Source: Candidatus Epilinea brevis (GTDB taxonomy: Bacteria > Chloroflexota > Anaerolineae > Epilineales > Epilineaceae). From it: a DNA stretch of 64,000 bases. This document shows, piece by piece, positions 41,919-52,300 of this stretch (position 1 is the stretch's first letter; each line of letters starts with the position of its first letter). The stretch spans positions 62,001 to 126,000 of the forward strand of contig JADJUE010000007.1 in NCBI GenBank assembly GCA_016710785.1. The letters run 5' to 3'. The translations under genes and the position numbers were made by a program. Below the pieces are notes generated by a model, which had not been told where the DNA came from, searched no databases, and saw only the letters and a list, made by a program, of their open reading frames with translations.

Positions 41919-44879
41919 ATGCATGTGTTTGCTTTCACCCCTCATGCCTGGGTCCGCCGACATCGGGCCGCCTCTTCGTTTCTGGTGGTAGCCGTGCTGG
42001 CGCAGGCTGTGACTTGGGCTTCACCGGCTCCGCCTTCGGTGCTTGGCGCTGCCGCGGTCGCCACGGAATTGGACCTGTCTACCGCGGCTCGTGCCGGTGA
42101 GTCCCGCCATGTGGGCGTTGAGCGCGTTGCGTCCTTGCATGCCCTCAGTGCCATTCGCGTGCCCATTTGGGGGAGCTACGTCACCGGTCGCTCGGTCCCG
42201 CTGGCGCCCGTCACCGTCACCCTGCGCTCGGGCGCGGGCCTGGAGCGAGGCCTACAGACCATGACGACCGTCGCCAACGGCACGTTCGACGTCGACCTCG
42301 TCGACCCGGCGGGCCGCCCCGTGGCCATCCAGCCGGAGGACGTCCTGGAGGTGGCCGAGGCCACCGGCGACCCGCTGTTGATTCGGGTCCCCCAGCTGTC
42401 GGCGCGGGCCGACCTGGCCTCCGGCGCCATCGTCGGGCAGGCGCCGCCCGGGACAGAGGTGACGGTCAGCGTCGAGTATGACGCCGACGGCGACCAGGGC
42501 GATGTCACCCGCGTGACGGCCCTGACCGACGACAGCGGCCAGTTCCGGGCCGACTTCGCCGGCCAGCGGGCGCTGGCACGCGGGATGGGCGGCCAGCTCG
42601 TCGCCGTGATCCGCGGCGTCCGGTTCGTGGCCGGCTGGTCCGCGCCGCGCCTTGCGGTCGACCTGGGGGTGTCGTTCCTGGATACCTTCGTCGTCCTGGC
42701 CAACGTGCCCGCCGGCCAGACGGCTCGGCTGAGGATGACGGACGCGGCGGGGAGGCTTGTACTGGAAGCGGCCCAAGCGGCCGGGTTCGCGCCCTTCCCT
42801 GGCTTCCCTGGCGAGTCCTGTTGCATGAGTATGGTGAACTTGCGGCTGCGCGGGCCGGACGGGGCGACGGTACTGCCCGTGGCCGGTGATCGCCTGGAGC
42901 TGGCGGTGGGCGACGAGCGGACGGCCATGACCATTGACCCGCTGGCGGCTACCGTCTTCGCGGCCGAGGACCGGATCGTGGGCCGGACCCGGCCGGACGT
43001 GGCGGTGACGGTCGACGTGCGCCGGAACCACTTGTTCATCGCCCAAGGCGGGCGCACCGTGCAGTTGCGGTCCGATGCCGACGGGCGCTTCGAGCACGCC
43101 TTTGGCGCGGCCTACGACGTGCGCCCCAACGACCGCCTGGTCCTGTCGGCCGACCTGGATGGCCATATCCTGCGGCGGCTGGGCGGCGTGCCGGGGCTCA
43201 TCTTCGACCTGGGCGAGCACACGGTGGCCGGCGCGCTGGCTCCTGACGCCAACATCACGGTCGACGTGCAGGGCGGCGCGGGCCTCCGCGGCTCGGCCGT
43301 CGTGCGCGCCGATGCCGATGGGCGCTTCGTGGCCCGGCCGCTGGACGCGGCCGGCGCGCCCGTGGCGCTGGAGGCGGGCGATCGGGTGTCCGTACGGGCC
43401 GAGGATGGCCTGCCCTCAGAGCCGATCTCCGCGCTGGTGCCCCGGTTGACGATGCGCCTGGATGGCGAGACGGGAACGGTGGCCGGCACCGTCGACCTTG
43501 GCGGCGAGTTCGCCGTGCAGGCGAATCGCTCCGAGTTCCTGATGTTCGAGGGCTTCTCCGGTGTGGTGCGCCCGACAGTCGGGGCGGACGGTACGTACTC
43601 GGCCGTCCTGGACCCGCCCCGTGGTCTGATCCGCGGCAGCGTGGTGGAGGCCCGCTATCGGACCGCGGAGGACCATGTGGCGCTCCTTCGACGGGTGGTC
43701 CCCATGGCCATGGTCCAGCACGGCGGCGCCACCGTCTGCGGCTCCCTGCCAGCTGGCCCGGTGACCGCAAGGCTCCTCGACGCCGGCGGGACGGAGCTGG
43801 CGCAAGCGACGGGCCAGGTGGCCCCGAACCAGCGCTTCGAGCTGACGCTGCGCGGCCCCGACGGGCAGCTCGCGGTGAGCCGCGCCGGCCAGTCGGTGCG
43901 CGTGGAGGCGGGCTCCGACATCCTCTTGGTCGACCTTCCCGAAGCCCATGCTCGCCTGGATGCGTTGACGGGCACGGTGGACGGCGACGGGCCGGTCGGG
44001 GCGAAGGTATGGGTGATCGATCCCGCCGACCGATGTTATTATCGCGACGCACCGGGGCGGAACTTCGGCTATCGGTTTGGCGGCGGCGGGAAGGTGCTTG
44101 GCGCGGAGGGTCGCTACCGTTTCAGCAATGGCGCGGGCATGCGCCCCGGCGACGGGATGCAGGTCAGCTTCTTTCTCCCAGACGGCCACGCCTTCTACCT
44201 GAACACCTATCGGCTGCAGGGGCGGATCTTCGTGGGCACGCCGCGCGTCGGGGGGCGGGTGTCGGCGGGCCTTCCCGTGTCCGCCCGGCTCCTGGGTCCG
44301 GATGGCGCCCCGCGCGCCACCGGCGCCACGGTGGCCGTGGCCGACGGGCGATTCGAGCTGGGCCTCGCCGACGCCGGCGGCCAGGCTGTCGCATCCCAGC
44401 CGGGCGACACGGTCCGCCTGGAGGGCGGCGGTGAGGTGGTCGATATCGCGGTGAGTGCCCTCGACTTCGATTACAGCGTCGAGACCGGCGTGCTCGGCCT
44501 TGCGCCGGCCCAGGCGACCGTGCGCCTGGACCTGGAGCTCACGGCCTCCCGCCAGACCTTCCAGCGTACCGCCGACATGGCCGGCGCTTTCACCTTCCTC
44601 CCGGCGGACGTCCCCGCGCGAGCGGGTTGGTCGCTGGCCGACGTGCGGCTGGTGCGCGTGACGCTTCCCACGTCCGGCGGCCATGAGGTGGTCGTCGAGG
44701 CCAGGCTTGGCGAGAACACGGTGCCCACGCCCACCGACCCCTCATCGACTCGCACGCCGGTGGCGGGAACGGCTACGGCTACGGGCACTGCCACCGCCAC
44801 CAGCACCTCGACGCCGCACCCGTCGGCGACGCGGCCGGTGTTTCGGGGCCGGGCCTACCTTCCGTGGCTCCACAGGTAG
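41919..44879 (+). CDS. Large secreted protein of repeated Ig-like domains
   Basis: A 986-residue protein: an N-terminal hydrophobic signal-like segment (about 17-45), then repeated ~85-100-residue units of the pattern V-x-G-x-x-x-P-x-x-x-V-T-V ... D-x-x-G-x-F ... G-D-x-V-x-V (for example TALTDDSGQFRADF, VRADADGRFVARPL, TVAVADGRFELGLADAGG). This resembles bacterial Ig-like or carboxypeptidase-regulatory beta-sandwiches. The C-terminus has a Thr/Ala linker and ends RAYLPWLHR. Likely surface-exposed. AGGAG precedes ATG 41919. Confidence 0.75.
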   Translation: MHVFAFTPHAWVRRHRAASSFLVVAVLAQAVTWASPAPPSVLGAAAVATELDLSTAARAGESRHVGVERVASLHALSAIRVPIWGSYVTGRSVPLAPVTVTLRSGAGLERGLQTMTTVANGTFDVDLVDPAGRPVAIQPEDVLEVAEATGDPLLIRVPQLSARADLASGAIVGQAPPGTEVTVSVEYDADGDQGDVTRVTALTDDSGQFRADFAGQRALARGMGGQLVAVIRGVRFVAGWSAPRLAVDLGVSFLDTFVVLANVPAGQTARLRMTDAAGRLVLEAAQAAGFAPFPGFPGESCCMSMVNLRLRGPDGATVLPVAGDRLELAVGDERTAMTIDPLAATVFAAEDRIVGRTRPDVAVTVDVRRNHLFIAQGGRTVQLRSDADGRFEHAFGAAYDVRPNDRLVLSADLDGHILRRLGGVPGLIFDLGEHTVAGALAPDANITVDVQGGAGLRGSAVVRADADGRFVARPLDAAGAPVALEAGDRVSVRAEDGLPSEPISALVPRLTMRLDGETGTVAGTVDLGGEFAVQANRSEFLMFEGFSGVVRPTVGADGTYSAVLDPPRGLIRGSVVEARYRTAEDHVALLRRVVPMAMVQHGGATVCGSLPAGPVTARLLDAGGTELAQATGQVAPNQRFELTLRGPDGQLAVSRAGQSVRVEAGSDILLVDLPEAHARLDALTGTVDGDGPVGAKVWVIDPADRCYYRDAPGRNFGYRFGGGGKVLGAEGRYRFSNGAGMRPGDGMQVSFFLPDGHAFYLNTYRLQGRIFVGTPRVGGRVSAGLPVSARLLGPDGAPRATGATVAVADGRFELGLADAGGQAVASQPGDTVRLEGGGEVVDIAVSALDFDYSVETGVLGLAPAQATVRLDLELTASRQTFQRTADMAGAFTFLPADVPARAGWSLADVRLVRVTLPTSGGHEVVVEARLGENTVPTPTDPSSTRTPVAGTATATGTATATSTSTPHPSATRPVFRGRAYLPWLHR

Positions 44880-45378
44880 ACACATCTCGGTCGGCGATCC
44901 CGTGACTACCCTTATGCCATGGGCGTTTCCGGGGTAGTGGTAGGGCGCGTCGCGCGGATTCTCGGCGGCATCGCGATCGCACAGCGCATCCTCCTCTCCG
45001 TGTGGACCCGCCTTGAGCTCGCTTTGGGCCGAAGGTCCATTGACGCGCACGGCGAGGGAGGACTCAGCTTACTCCAACTGTGTGCGAGGGCTCTCCGTAG
45101 CGACGTCTGGCGGGGCGTGACGCCGAAGATCAACCTGTGCCTGGTACCCGACACGCCGCTCGCCGGACACGCCGACGAGAGGAGAACGCTGCCAATGTTC
45201 TACCAGCGCCTGGGTCTGGAACCGGGCAAGGTGTGGATTCCGCCACGCTCCTTCGCGTCCCGCAACGCGATGTGGTGGCTACCTGGGAAGATCAAGGGCT
45301 ATCCTCCCCGGGAGCCGATCGGCAATCCTCCACGGCTCTAGACATGAGGAAGGGCATGAGAGATGTGTCTACCTGTGA
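44871..45378. mobile_element. Segment bounded by a 19-bp inverted repeat (possible IS remnant)
   Basis: CACAGGTAGACACATCTCG (44871-44889) has its inverted copy at 45360-45378 with at most one mismatch. A third, direct copy lies at about 39392. Such ends (GGTAGACACATCT) look transposon-like. The enclosed ~490 bases have an open frame 44919-45341 (140 residues, ...PKINLCLVPDTPLAGHADERR...) that I do not recognise and that lacks a ribosome-binding site. The left copy contains the stop codon of the preceding gene. Confidence 0.45.
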
Positions 45379-45558
45379 GCCTATCCACATTGAAAGTTCA
45401 ATGAATTGCTCTAATCCCTGCGGATGCGAATCCCAATCCGAAATGAGGATCACGTTCCTCAGGCGTCTAAACGTGATGGAACCGAGATTTCGAAAACAGG
45501 CTTATTGGGTCCGCGCTCACTCATGTAGCAAGCGTGTAACGTCGAGACAACCTCAGAC

Positions 45559-47361
45559 CTACCGTTGAGACCAGAGTCCGGTTGACGGGCACTGTACAGT
45601 CTTTGTAACTCCTTCAAATTGCTTATAGAGACTCGCCTCATTCTCCGCCTCAGAATAGTAACTCGGCCTTGTCACTATGGCTCGAAGGGTCTCCGCATCA
45701 TGAGCCGAACCAAAGCCGACACTGAAGACTAATAATCCCATCGTCGACGCCTGTCTCGCCAATTCGAGAATTGCCGAGATATATTTTGGCTCTGTTCGTC
45801 CGTCTGAAAGCACAATCAATGCTTGCGTCGCATTACGCCGGCCATGAACAGTCGCCTCCTGCACGGCCACCTCCATTCCAAGGTCAATGCGGGTTCCGGC
45901 CCGCACAGTCAGACTATTCAGCGCACGTGACACAAGAATCTTGCTTGAGCTTAGAGGCACTTGGAGTGTCGCGGCTGAATTGAACCCGATTACTGCGACT
46001 CGGTCACCATCTCCATCCATCCGCATAATTTCCAGCAAGCGTTGCGCTGCACGTATTGTCGCGTCCAGTTTAGTGGTGCCGGGTGCCAGTCGCTCGCTCA
46101 TACTTATGGACGTGTCGATGACTAGCAGCAGCTCCACCGGACGACCTCTTGCCGGGCATCGCTCGCGTAGCGCGAGTGGAAGATAGAGGTGCGCTGGAGG
46201 ACGGCTGGATGCCATAGGTGACTGTGTCTGGGTCGCCGTTGCAGTTGGCGACGCACTCGGCCGGACAGTAGCCGTTGCAGGACTAGTCTCAGTAGGCTCG
46301 ATGACATCGGGCGTGGCACTAGGGACCACCATAACCTCAACGAACCCCGGATTCAACGGTACGCGGACCAGGTTTGAGTCTGAGTCCATATAGGAAGCTT
46401 CGGCAATCGTATGTACCTGTAATATGCCCGTAGTCTTGGGCACGATCTGAAACGATATCCCAGGAAGAACTGGATTAACTACACCAAAGATCCATTTAGC
46501 CTGATTTTCGTTCTCTTCGATGGGAAGAGGCAGTGAACTTCCCGGGACATAGCCTACCACTTCGTTGAATTCTGACCTCATTCCTACTTCACGAACAGAC
46601 CAATACAACAGTCGATCTAAGATCCGATCAAACAGCTTTGTGCGATTGGCAGTATTGCTGTCAACAAACTCGAAGACCCTATCTGGTGACCCCGCCAGGC
46701 TTGCAAGGTGTTCTTTGGTAGCGGCACTCTTCTCCGCAATTAGATAGATTATTACTCCATCTCGCCGAAGCTCCTCGGCGGTCGGCAATGGATCCGCAAA
46801 CTCCTCCCCACTCATTCCATCGGTGAATAGTGCAATGACTCGGCGCCTATCTCTCGGACTGTCCCGCAAGACATCCGCAGCTGCACGAAGACCGGCATCC
46901 ATATTGGTATCCCCATCTCTGCGCAACTTTGATGCTTCTGCTTTGACCATTGCCTGGTCGGTGGTCAAGCGCGTTATTATCCTCGCTTCATTGGCGAAGG
47001 ATACCAGGGCGACGCGTTGGCGCGATATATCTATTTCGCTAGTATACCATCGAATTGCCCCCATCGTATCACTAAGAAATCCAATGGACTCGGATGTATC
47101 TGCCAGAAACACAATGTCGGCGACAGATTTGCCGCGTTCTTCGCATTGTGACGTTAGAGTTATAAATCCTGAAGCCGCGTCCCCCAAGAAGATTTGATTT
47201 GGACTCACGGACACCTGACCGCTAATACACGGAGGAACAGCAGCAGTTCGCTGCGAGTACAATCCCGAGAGCTGCCCTTCAAGGGTGTATATGCCACCAA
47301 TCAAGAGACTTGCTGCCACCGTCGCGATCACTCTTTGAGTCCGAACTCTCGATCGGTGCAT
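45559..47361 (-). CDS. Secreted protein with two von Willebrand factor A domains
   Basis: A 600-residue protein: N-terminal membrane/signal segment (about 10-25), VWA domain 1 (FLADTSES, MIDAS D88-T-S-E-S), a beta region, a Pro/Thr/Ala linker (about 355-390), the motif HLYLPLALR, then VWA domain 2 (LLVIDTSISMS near 415, with GTRIDLGMEVAV and IVLSDGRTEP). Domain 2 closely parallels the last domain of the protein at 49385. Base composition is clearly lower in GC than the neighbours. AGGAG six bases before the ATG. Confidence 0.85.
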   Translation of the reverse strand: MHRSRVRTQRVIATVAASLLIGGIYTLEGQLSGLYSQRTAAVPPCISGQVSVSPNQIFLGDAASGFITLTSQCEERGKSVADIVFLADTSESIGFLSDTMGAIRWYTSEIDISRQRVALVSFANEARIITRLTTDQAMVKAEASKLRRDGDTNMDAGLRAAADVLRDSPRDRRRVIALFTDGMSGEEFADPLPTAEELRRDGVIIYLIAEKSAATKEHLASLAGSPDRVFEFVDSNTANRTKLFDRILDRLLYWSVREVGMRSEFNEVVGYVPGSSLPLPIEENENQAKWIFGVVNPVLPGISFQIVPKTTGILQVHTIAEASYMDSDSNLVRVPLNPGFVEVMVVPSATPDVIEPTETSPATATVRPSASPTATATQTQSPMASSRPPAHLYLPLALRERCPARGRPVELLLVIDTSISMSERLAPGTTKLDATIRAAQRLLEIMRMDGDGDRVAVIGFNSAATLQVPLSSSKILVSRALNSLTVRAGTRIDLGMEVAVQEATVHGRRNATQALIVLSDGRTEPKYISAILELARQASTMGLLVFSVGFGSAHDAETLRAIVTRPSYYSEAENEASLYKQFEGVTKTVQCPSTGLWSQR

Positions 47362-47822
47362 TTGTGACTCCTGGCAATATTACCGCTGAGACTCATATAT
47401 AAGTGCTGCTAAGCCATCAACGCCGATCGTTCTGCAGAAGCTGCGTTCTGTAACCCTTTGGGCTAGTACCGCATCACAAAGGACTTTGAGAGTAGCCGAT
47501 GGGTGTGCCGGGTCTCGAATCCTTCATTGGCCGCGAGGTCATGCCACCGCTACCCTCACGCTTCTTGGAGGTGCAGTACTAGTCTTGATCATGGCGGCGG
47601 CCGGACAGTTCGCTCGACAACCAGACTCGACAACCAGAGTCAGCGCGGCCCGCCATAGGCCAAGTGACCATGTGCCGCGCCAGAAACAAGACGCCTGCGA
47701 GTCGATCTTGGATACGGTGATCTACGCTCAGCCGGGGAGTCGCCCATATCCTTCCTCCCACGCCATGTGTCAGCATCAGCCCCAGAGTCCGCAGATCATC
47801 AGCTAAGAAAGTTCCCTGAACA
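47362..47822. other. Low-GC intergenic region
   Basis: About 460 bases upstream of the minus-strand VWA gene. A minus-strand TTATATATGAG near 47400 could be its -10 region. Otherwise I see no gene. The composition stays low in GC to about 47800. Confidence 0.4.
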
Positions 47823-48250
47823 TCACTGAGTATGTCCGCTGACGGGCGAAAGGTCAAGGTCAGCCAGAGGGTCATCGATGGTGTTGGCTACAGGCGACTC
47901 CTTCGGGGTGGGGACGACAGATGCTAGTGACCGGCCCAGGAGGCCAGCCCGGCGCTTCTCCTTGAGGTGGAAACTGTCCCCCTTGATGTTGAGGGTGGAG
48001 GCGTGGTGCAGGAGGCGGTCGAGGATGGCGGTGGCGAGGACATGGTCACCAAAGATCTCGCCCCAGTCGATGAAGCTCTGGTTGGATGTGACGATGAGGC
48101 TGGCCCGCTCGTAGCGTCGGACCAGTAGGCGGAAAGGGAGGCTGGCGTCCTCGCGGGTCAGCCGCAGGTAGCCGATTGATGAGCAGCTTGGGACAGCTGA
48201 GCTGCGGCAGCGCTCGCTCAAGGCGGTTCTCGGCCCGTCCGTCGGGTCAA
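47823..48250 (-). pseudogene. istB: IstB (IS21 helper ATPase) remnant
   Basis: The frame encodes IGYLRLTREDASLPFRLLVRR, SFIDWGEIFGDHVLATAILD and RLLHHASTLNIKGDSFHLKEKR, the C-terminal half of IstB. Just upstream a different frame reads LPQLSCPKLLI, so the expected LLIIDEIGYL Walker B region is broken by a small deletion and frameshift. No N-terminal P-loop and no istA are present. A decayed IS21-family element. Confidence 0.85.
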
Positions 48251-49194
48251 TCGATGAGCCGCCCCGCCGAATCCAGCAAACCTTGCCCGAACACGCGCGC
48301 CCCCGACGCCATCGCGTACAAACCCGTCGACACACGCTCGGTGTATCCCCACTCCCAAATGCTCTGCTCGTCGACATCAGACAGGCGAGCGAGCAGCCGG
48401 CAATAGCCTTCAGCGACCTCCCGCGCGTCTTCACCGCGTAGGTGCTCACTCCAGTCGCGGAGCACCACGCCGAGGTCGTACGCCCGATCGCACAGGAAGC
48501 CGTCCGGGTCGACGAAACAGAAGCCAGATTCGGCGCCGGCGCGGGGGTTGAGGACCCGGAGCGCGTTCCCCGGATGGGGGTCGCCGTGCACGACCACGCA
48601 GCGGCCCAGGTCAAACGCGGCCGCGCGTCGCTCGGCGAATGCCAAGGCTTGCGCGACGATGTTCTCCGGGCACGGATGGCCCAGCCGCTCCCAAAGGTCG
48701 CTGATGAGCCGGTGCAGCTGGCTGGCCTTGTCGGCGCCTGGGCGAACGGTCATGCCGGCCGAAGGTGGTGTCTCCCATGCGAGGCGGAGCGTGGCCACCA
48801 GGGCTTCGATCTGCTCCTCCGGCGGCATCCCGGAATGGTCCAGCGATGGCCCCAGGCGCTCCATGAGCAGGGCATGCCGATCCAGGTCATGGGCCAAGAG
48901 AAGGACATACCCGTGCCCCCGGGCGGCCTCGATCGTCCGGACCTGGTCGTCGAGGCCTTCCCGGGCGATGGCAACCTTGACCACCGCCTCCTGCCCATCG
49001 GCGGTGGCGGCGAGGGCGACATAGGAAGCGCTTCCGCCGGGGAGCGGGTCGCCGATGGTGATCGACCAGCGCGCGGCGAGATCCGAGAGGATGTCGGGCA
49101 GTCTTGCCACCCACTGCGCGCCGGCGTCCCCGAGCGAGGCGACGCGGTCCTGGGTGAAGGGTTGCAGCGGGATGCGCGGCATGGGGGATGGCAT
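48247..49194 (-). CDS. APH(6)/hydroxyurea-type phosphotransferase
   Basis: A 315-residue kinase-fold protein related to streptomycin 6-phosphotransferases. Signatures: EAVVKVAIAREGLDDQ (Lys-containing strand), LLMERLGPSL, CVVVHGDPHPGNAL (catalytic loop with His-Gly-Asp) and FVDPDGFLCDRAYDLGVVLRDW (metal-binding Asp). Whether it acts on an aminoglycoside, hydroxyurea or another small molecule cannot be told. ATG 49194 chosen, with GGAG upstream; ATG 49182 is an alternative. Its 3' end abuts the istB remnant. Confidence 0.88.
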   Translation of the reverse strand: MPSPMPRIPLQPFTQDRVASLGDAGAQWVARLPDILSDLAARWSITIGDPLPGGSASYVALAATADGQEAVVKVAIAREGLDDQVRTIEAARGHGYVLLLAHDLDRHALLMERLGPSLDHSGMPPEEQIEALVATLRLAWETPPSAGMTVRPGADKASQLHRLISDLWERLGHPCPENIVAQALAFAERRAAAFDLGRCVVVHGDPHPGNALRVLNPRAGAESGFCFVDPDGFLCDRAYDLGVVLRDWSEHLRGEDAREVAEGYCRLLARLSDVDEQSIWEWGYTERVSTGLYAMASGARVFGQGLLDSAGRLID

Positions 49195-49384
49195 AAGGGT
49201 CAACTCCACTGCGCATGAGTCAAGATGATGCACCGTAGCACTGGAGGGCCACAGCCACAACCTCGGACAAAGCCCATCACCACTGTTGCCTTGATCCAAT
49301 GCGCCGGCCGCTCCCTGTCCTGTCCGCCTCCCACTTCGTCAATCGGCCGTATCGGCGCCCCTTTTCCGCCGTCATCCTTTGCAG

Positions 49385-52300
49385 ATGCAGATGATCTCGC
49401 GCCTGCTGGCCGCGCTGGCGCTGACGGCCGCGCTGATGCTGTCGACCCGCGCCGCCCTGTGGCCGACCGATGCCGTCGGCCGGACGCCGCGCGCCTCGCT
49501 GCCCCTCGCCTCAGCGTGGCCCACACCCCTGCCGGAAACCTACAGCCTGGTCGACACCTGGGACACCGCCATTCCCACCGGCCCCTACCTCTTCCACCCC
49601 GCGGGCATCGCCGTCGATCGCAACGGTGTGGTCGTGGTGGCTGAGACCGGCAACCACCGCCTCACCCGAGCCAGCTCGCGCGGCGCGGGGCCGGGCCTGC
49701 AGCCGGGACAGCCGGCGCAACATCTGGGCCGTCGCGGACGTGGGCCCGGTGAATTCGAGGCGCCCCAAGACGTAGCGGTCAGCGGCGGGGGCGAGCGGAT
49801 CTACGTTGCCGATACCGGCAACCGGCGGGTCCAGGTGCTGAGCCCCGCCGGCGCCTCGCTCGCGATCTGGCCGGATGTCGGCCTGCCGCGGGGCATCGCC
49901 ATCGGGCCGGCGCTGGGTCCGGGCGGCGCCGTGGAGCCCGATGCCCGGGTCTACGTCAGCGACGCCGCGGGCCGGCGCGTGCGCGTCTTCAGCCTGGACG
50001 GCGTCTGGCTGGCGGATTGGGACGCGGGCGGCACCCTGCTGTTGCCCCTGGGCCTCGCCGTGAACGCGGACGGAGACCTGGCGGTGGCCGACGCCGGGGC
50101 GCAGCGCCTGGTCTGGCTCGACGCCGATGCCTCAGAAGGCCCCTCCGGGGCGCTCGTCGGGAGCTTGCGCCTGGATAACAGCGCCGGCCAGGGAGGAGCG
50201 CCGCTGGACGTGGGCCAGGATGTCAACGGCGATGTCTTCGTCACCGTGGCCCGCGGCCTCCTTCGATTCCGGCGTGGGGCCCCCGGTGCGGACCGCCCCG
50301 GCAACGGGGTGGCCGCAGACCTGGGTTCCGCCGAGCGCTGGCGAGCGCTGGGCGAGCGCATGTCGCCGGCCTGTGCTGAGCGCGGCTGTGGGCTGAGCAG
50401 CGGCTGCGCCATCCTGGTGGACGAGCGAGAGAACCACGAGGGCTTCCAACGCCTGGACCTGCGCCCGGACGTGGGGCTGTTCACGACTTATTCCCCCGCG
50501 CTGCGCTGGCTGGATAGGGTGGTGGTCTACCCTTCCGCCCGGCGAGGCGCGGGCATTTCGCCGCCCGCCAACCGTGAAGGCTGGGTGTGGCCGAGGCTCT
50601 GCGAGGACTACCTCAGCGTTGAGTACCGCCATGCCACGGATCCCAACCGGATCGCCGCCGGCAGCCCCAGCCTTCCCGGCGTGGGCTTGGACAGTGCCGG
50701 CTGGCTGCGGCCCTGGTTGGGCGACGGTCGCCTCCAGGACGGCCTGCACGTCATGCAGGCCAGGCCCGGGCTGGACCTGGACTTCGCGGCCGGCGTCGCC
50801 ACCGTGATCACGGGCAACCAGGTCCAGCGCTTCAGCGTGCCCTGCCTCTTGGGCAACACGATGACCGGCTTTCCCCCCGTCACCTGCCGCAAGCCGTCGG
50901 TGGACATCCTGGACCGCGGCCAGCTCATCCGCCGCGAGCGCACCAACGAATGCCGGCGGGCCGAGCCCGTTCCCTGGCCCGGGCGTCCGGAAGGGCCCTG
51001 CATCCCCGACGATGGCTGGTGGCATACCGCCGTGGGCGACGGCGGCGCGGTAGCCACCCTCGACAGCGGCAAGCGGCGGGTCATGGTCCGCACGGAGCGC
51101 GGTATGCTGGTGGCCGGGCCGCTGCTCGACGGGGCCACGTCCGCCTTTCGCAGCTTCATCGACCTGGACTACGATGCCCTGGGCCAGCTCTGGGTCCTGG
51201 CCCGCGAGGGTGCGCTGCGGGTCTTCGACGGTTTCGGGCACGACCGTGGTGAGATGCGCCTCGTCGGCCCGGCAGAGGGGCGAACCGAGTCCTTGTCCGT
51301 CCAGGACGATGGCCCCATCTTCGTCCTGACGGGCGATGGCTGGGTGCTCAAGTATGCGCCGGAGGAGGGGCCGGAGCCGACGGCGACGGCCACCCGTCCG
51401 ACCACGCCCGGCCCCTCGCCCCGCCCTACGCGCACGCTGTCGCGGCCGACGGGCACGGCCCGGCCGACCCTCCCGCCGCGGGCCCTGCCCGTGGCCGCCT
51501 GGCGCGTGGCGGACCATGCCGGACCTGGGCGTTACCGCGACCTGGCGGTGGCGCCGGACGGTCGGGTGATGGTCACGGACGGCGACCATGACCGGGTGCT
51601 GGTCTTCGGCACCGCGGCGGCCGCGGTCACGCCGCCGCCGACGGCGACGCCGGCCATCGGGCCCTGTCGCTTCCTGCCGGAAAAGGTGGCCAGTCCGGTG
51701 CGGCTGCTATTGGGCGAGACGACCGAGGTCCGGCTGAGCCTGGATGGCGACTGCGGCGCGCGGCATGCGGCCCTGGACCTGGTGGTGGTGGTGGACAACA
51801 GCTGCCAGATGTCCGGCGAGCGCCTGGCCCGTACGCGGGAGGCCTTGGTGGCCCTGATCGATGCGATGGTCCTGCCCCAGGACAGGATGGCCATCGTCAG
51901 CTTCAAGGAGGACCAGGGCGATGCCCGCCTGCTGCTACCGCTGACGGCCGACCGCATCCGACTGCTGGAGGTGGCGCGCACCTTCCGCACGGACTGCCTG
52001 CCCCTCCAGCTCTGCCTGGACCTGAACTTCAAGAAGCTGGGCTACATGCGCAGCTTCCTCTTCCCCCACGGCTGCCTGGGCGAGGGCCGGATCTCCGACG
52101 GCCTGCGCGCGGGGCGGGAGGCGCTTTTCGGGCCTGTGGGGCGGGCTGACGCGGGCAAGGCCATGATCCTGATCTCGCCCAGCCGCCCTGATAGCCTGCA
52201 TGTCCTGGCGACGCTGAGCCAGGATCCGGACACCTTTGACCCGCCCTTCGAGCCTTGGGAGATGGAGCGCTGGCTGCGGGACCTGCCCTCGGTCACAGTA

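Noticed and set aside
44919..45341. 140-codon ORF inside the 19-bp inverted-repeat segment
   Set aside because: No ribosome-binding site, no recognisable domain and no membrane or signal features; kept only as part of the repeat-bounded segment.
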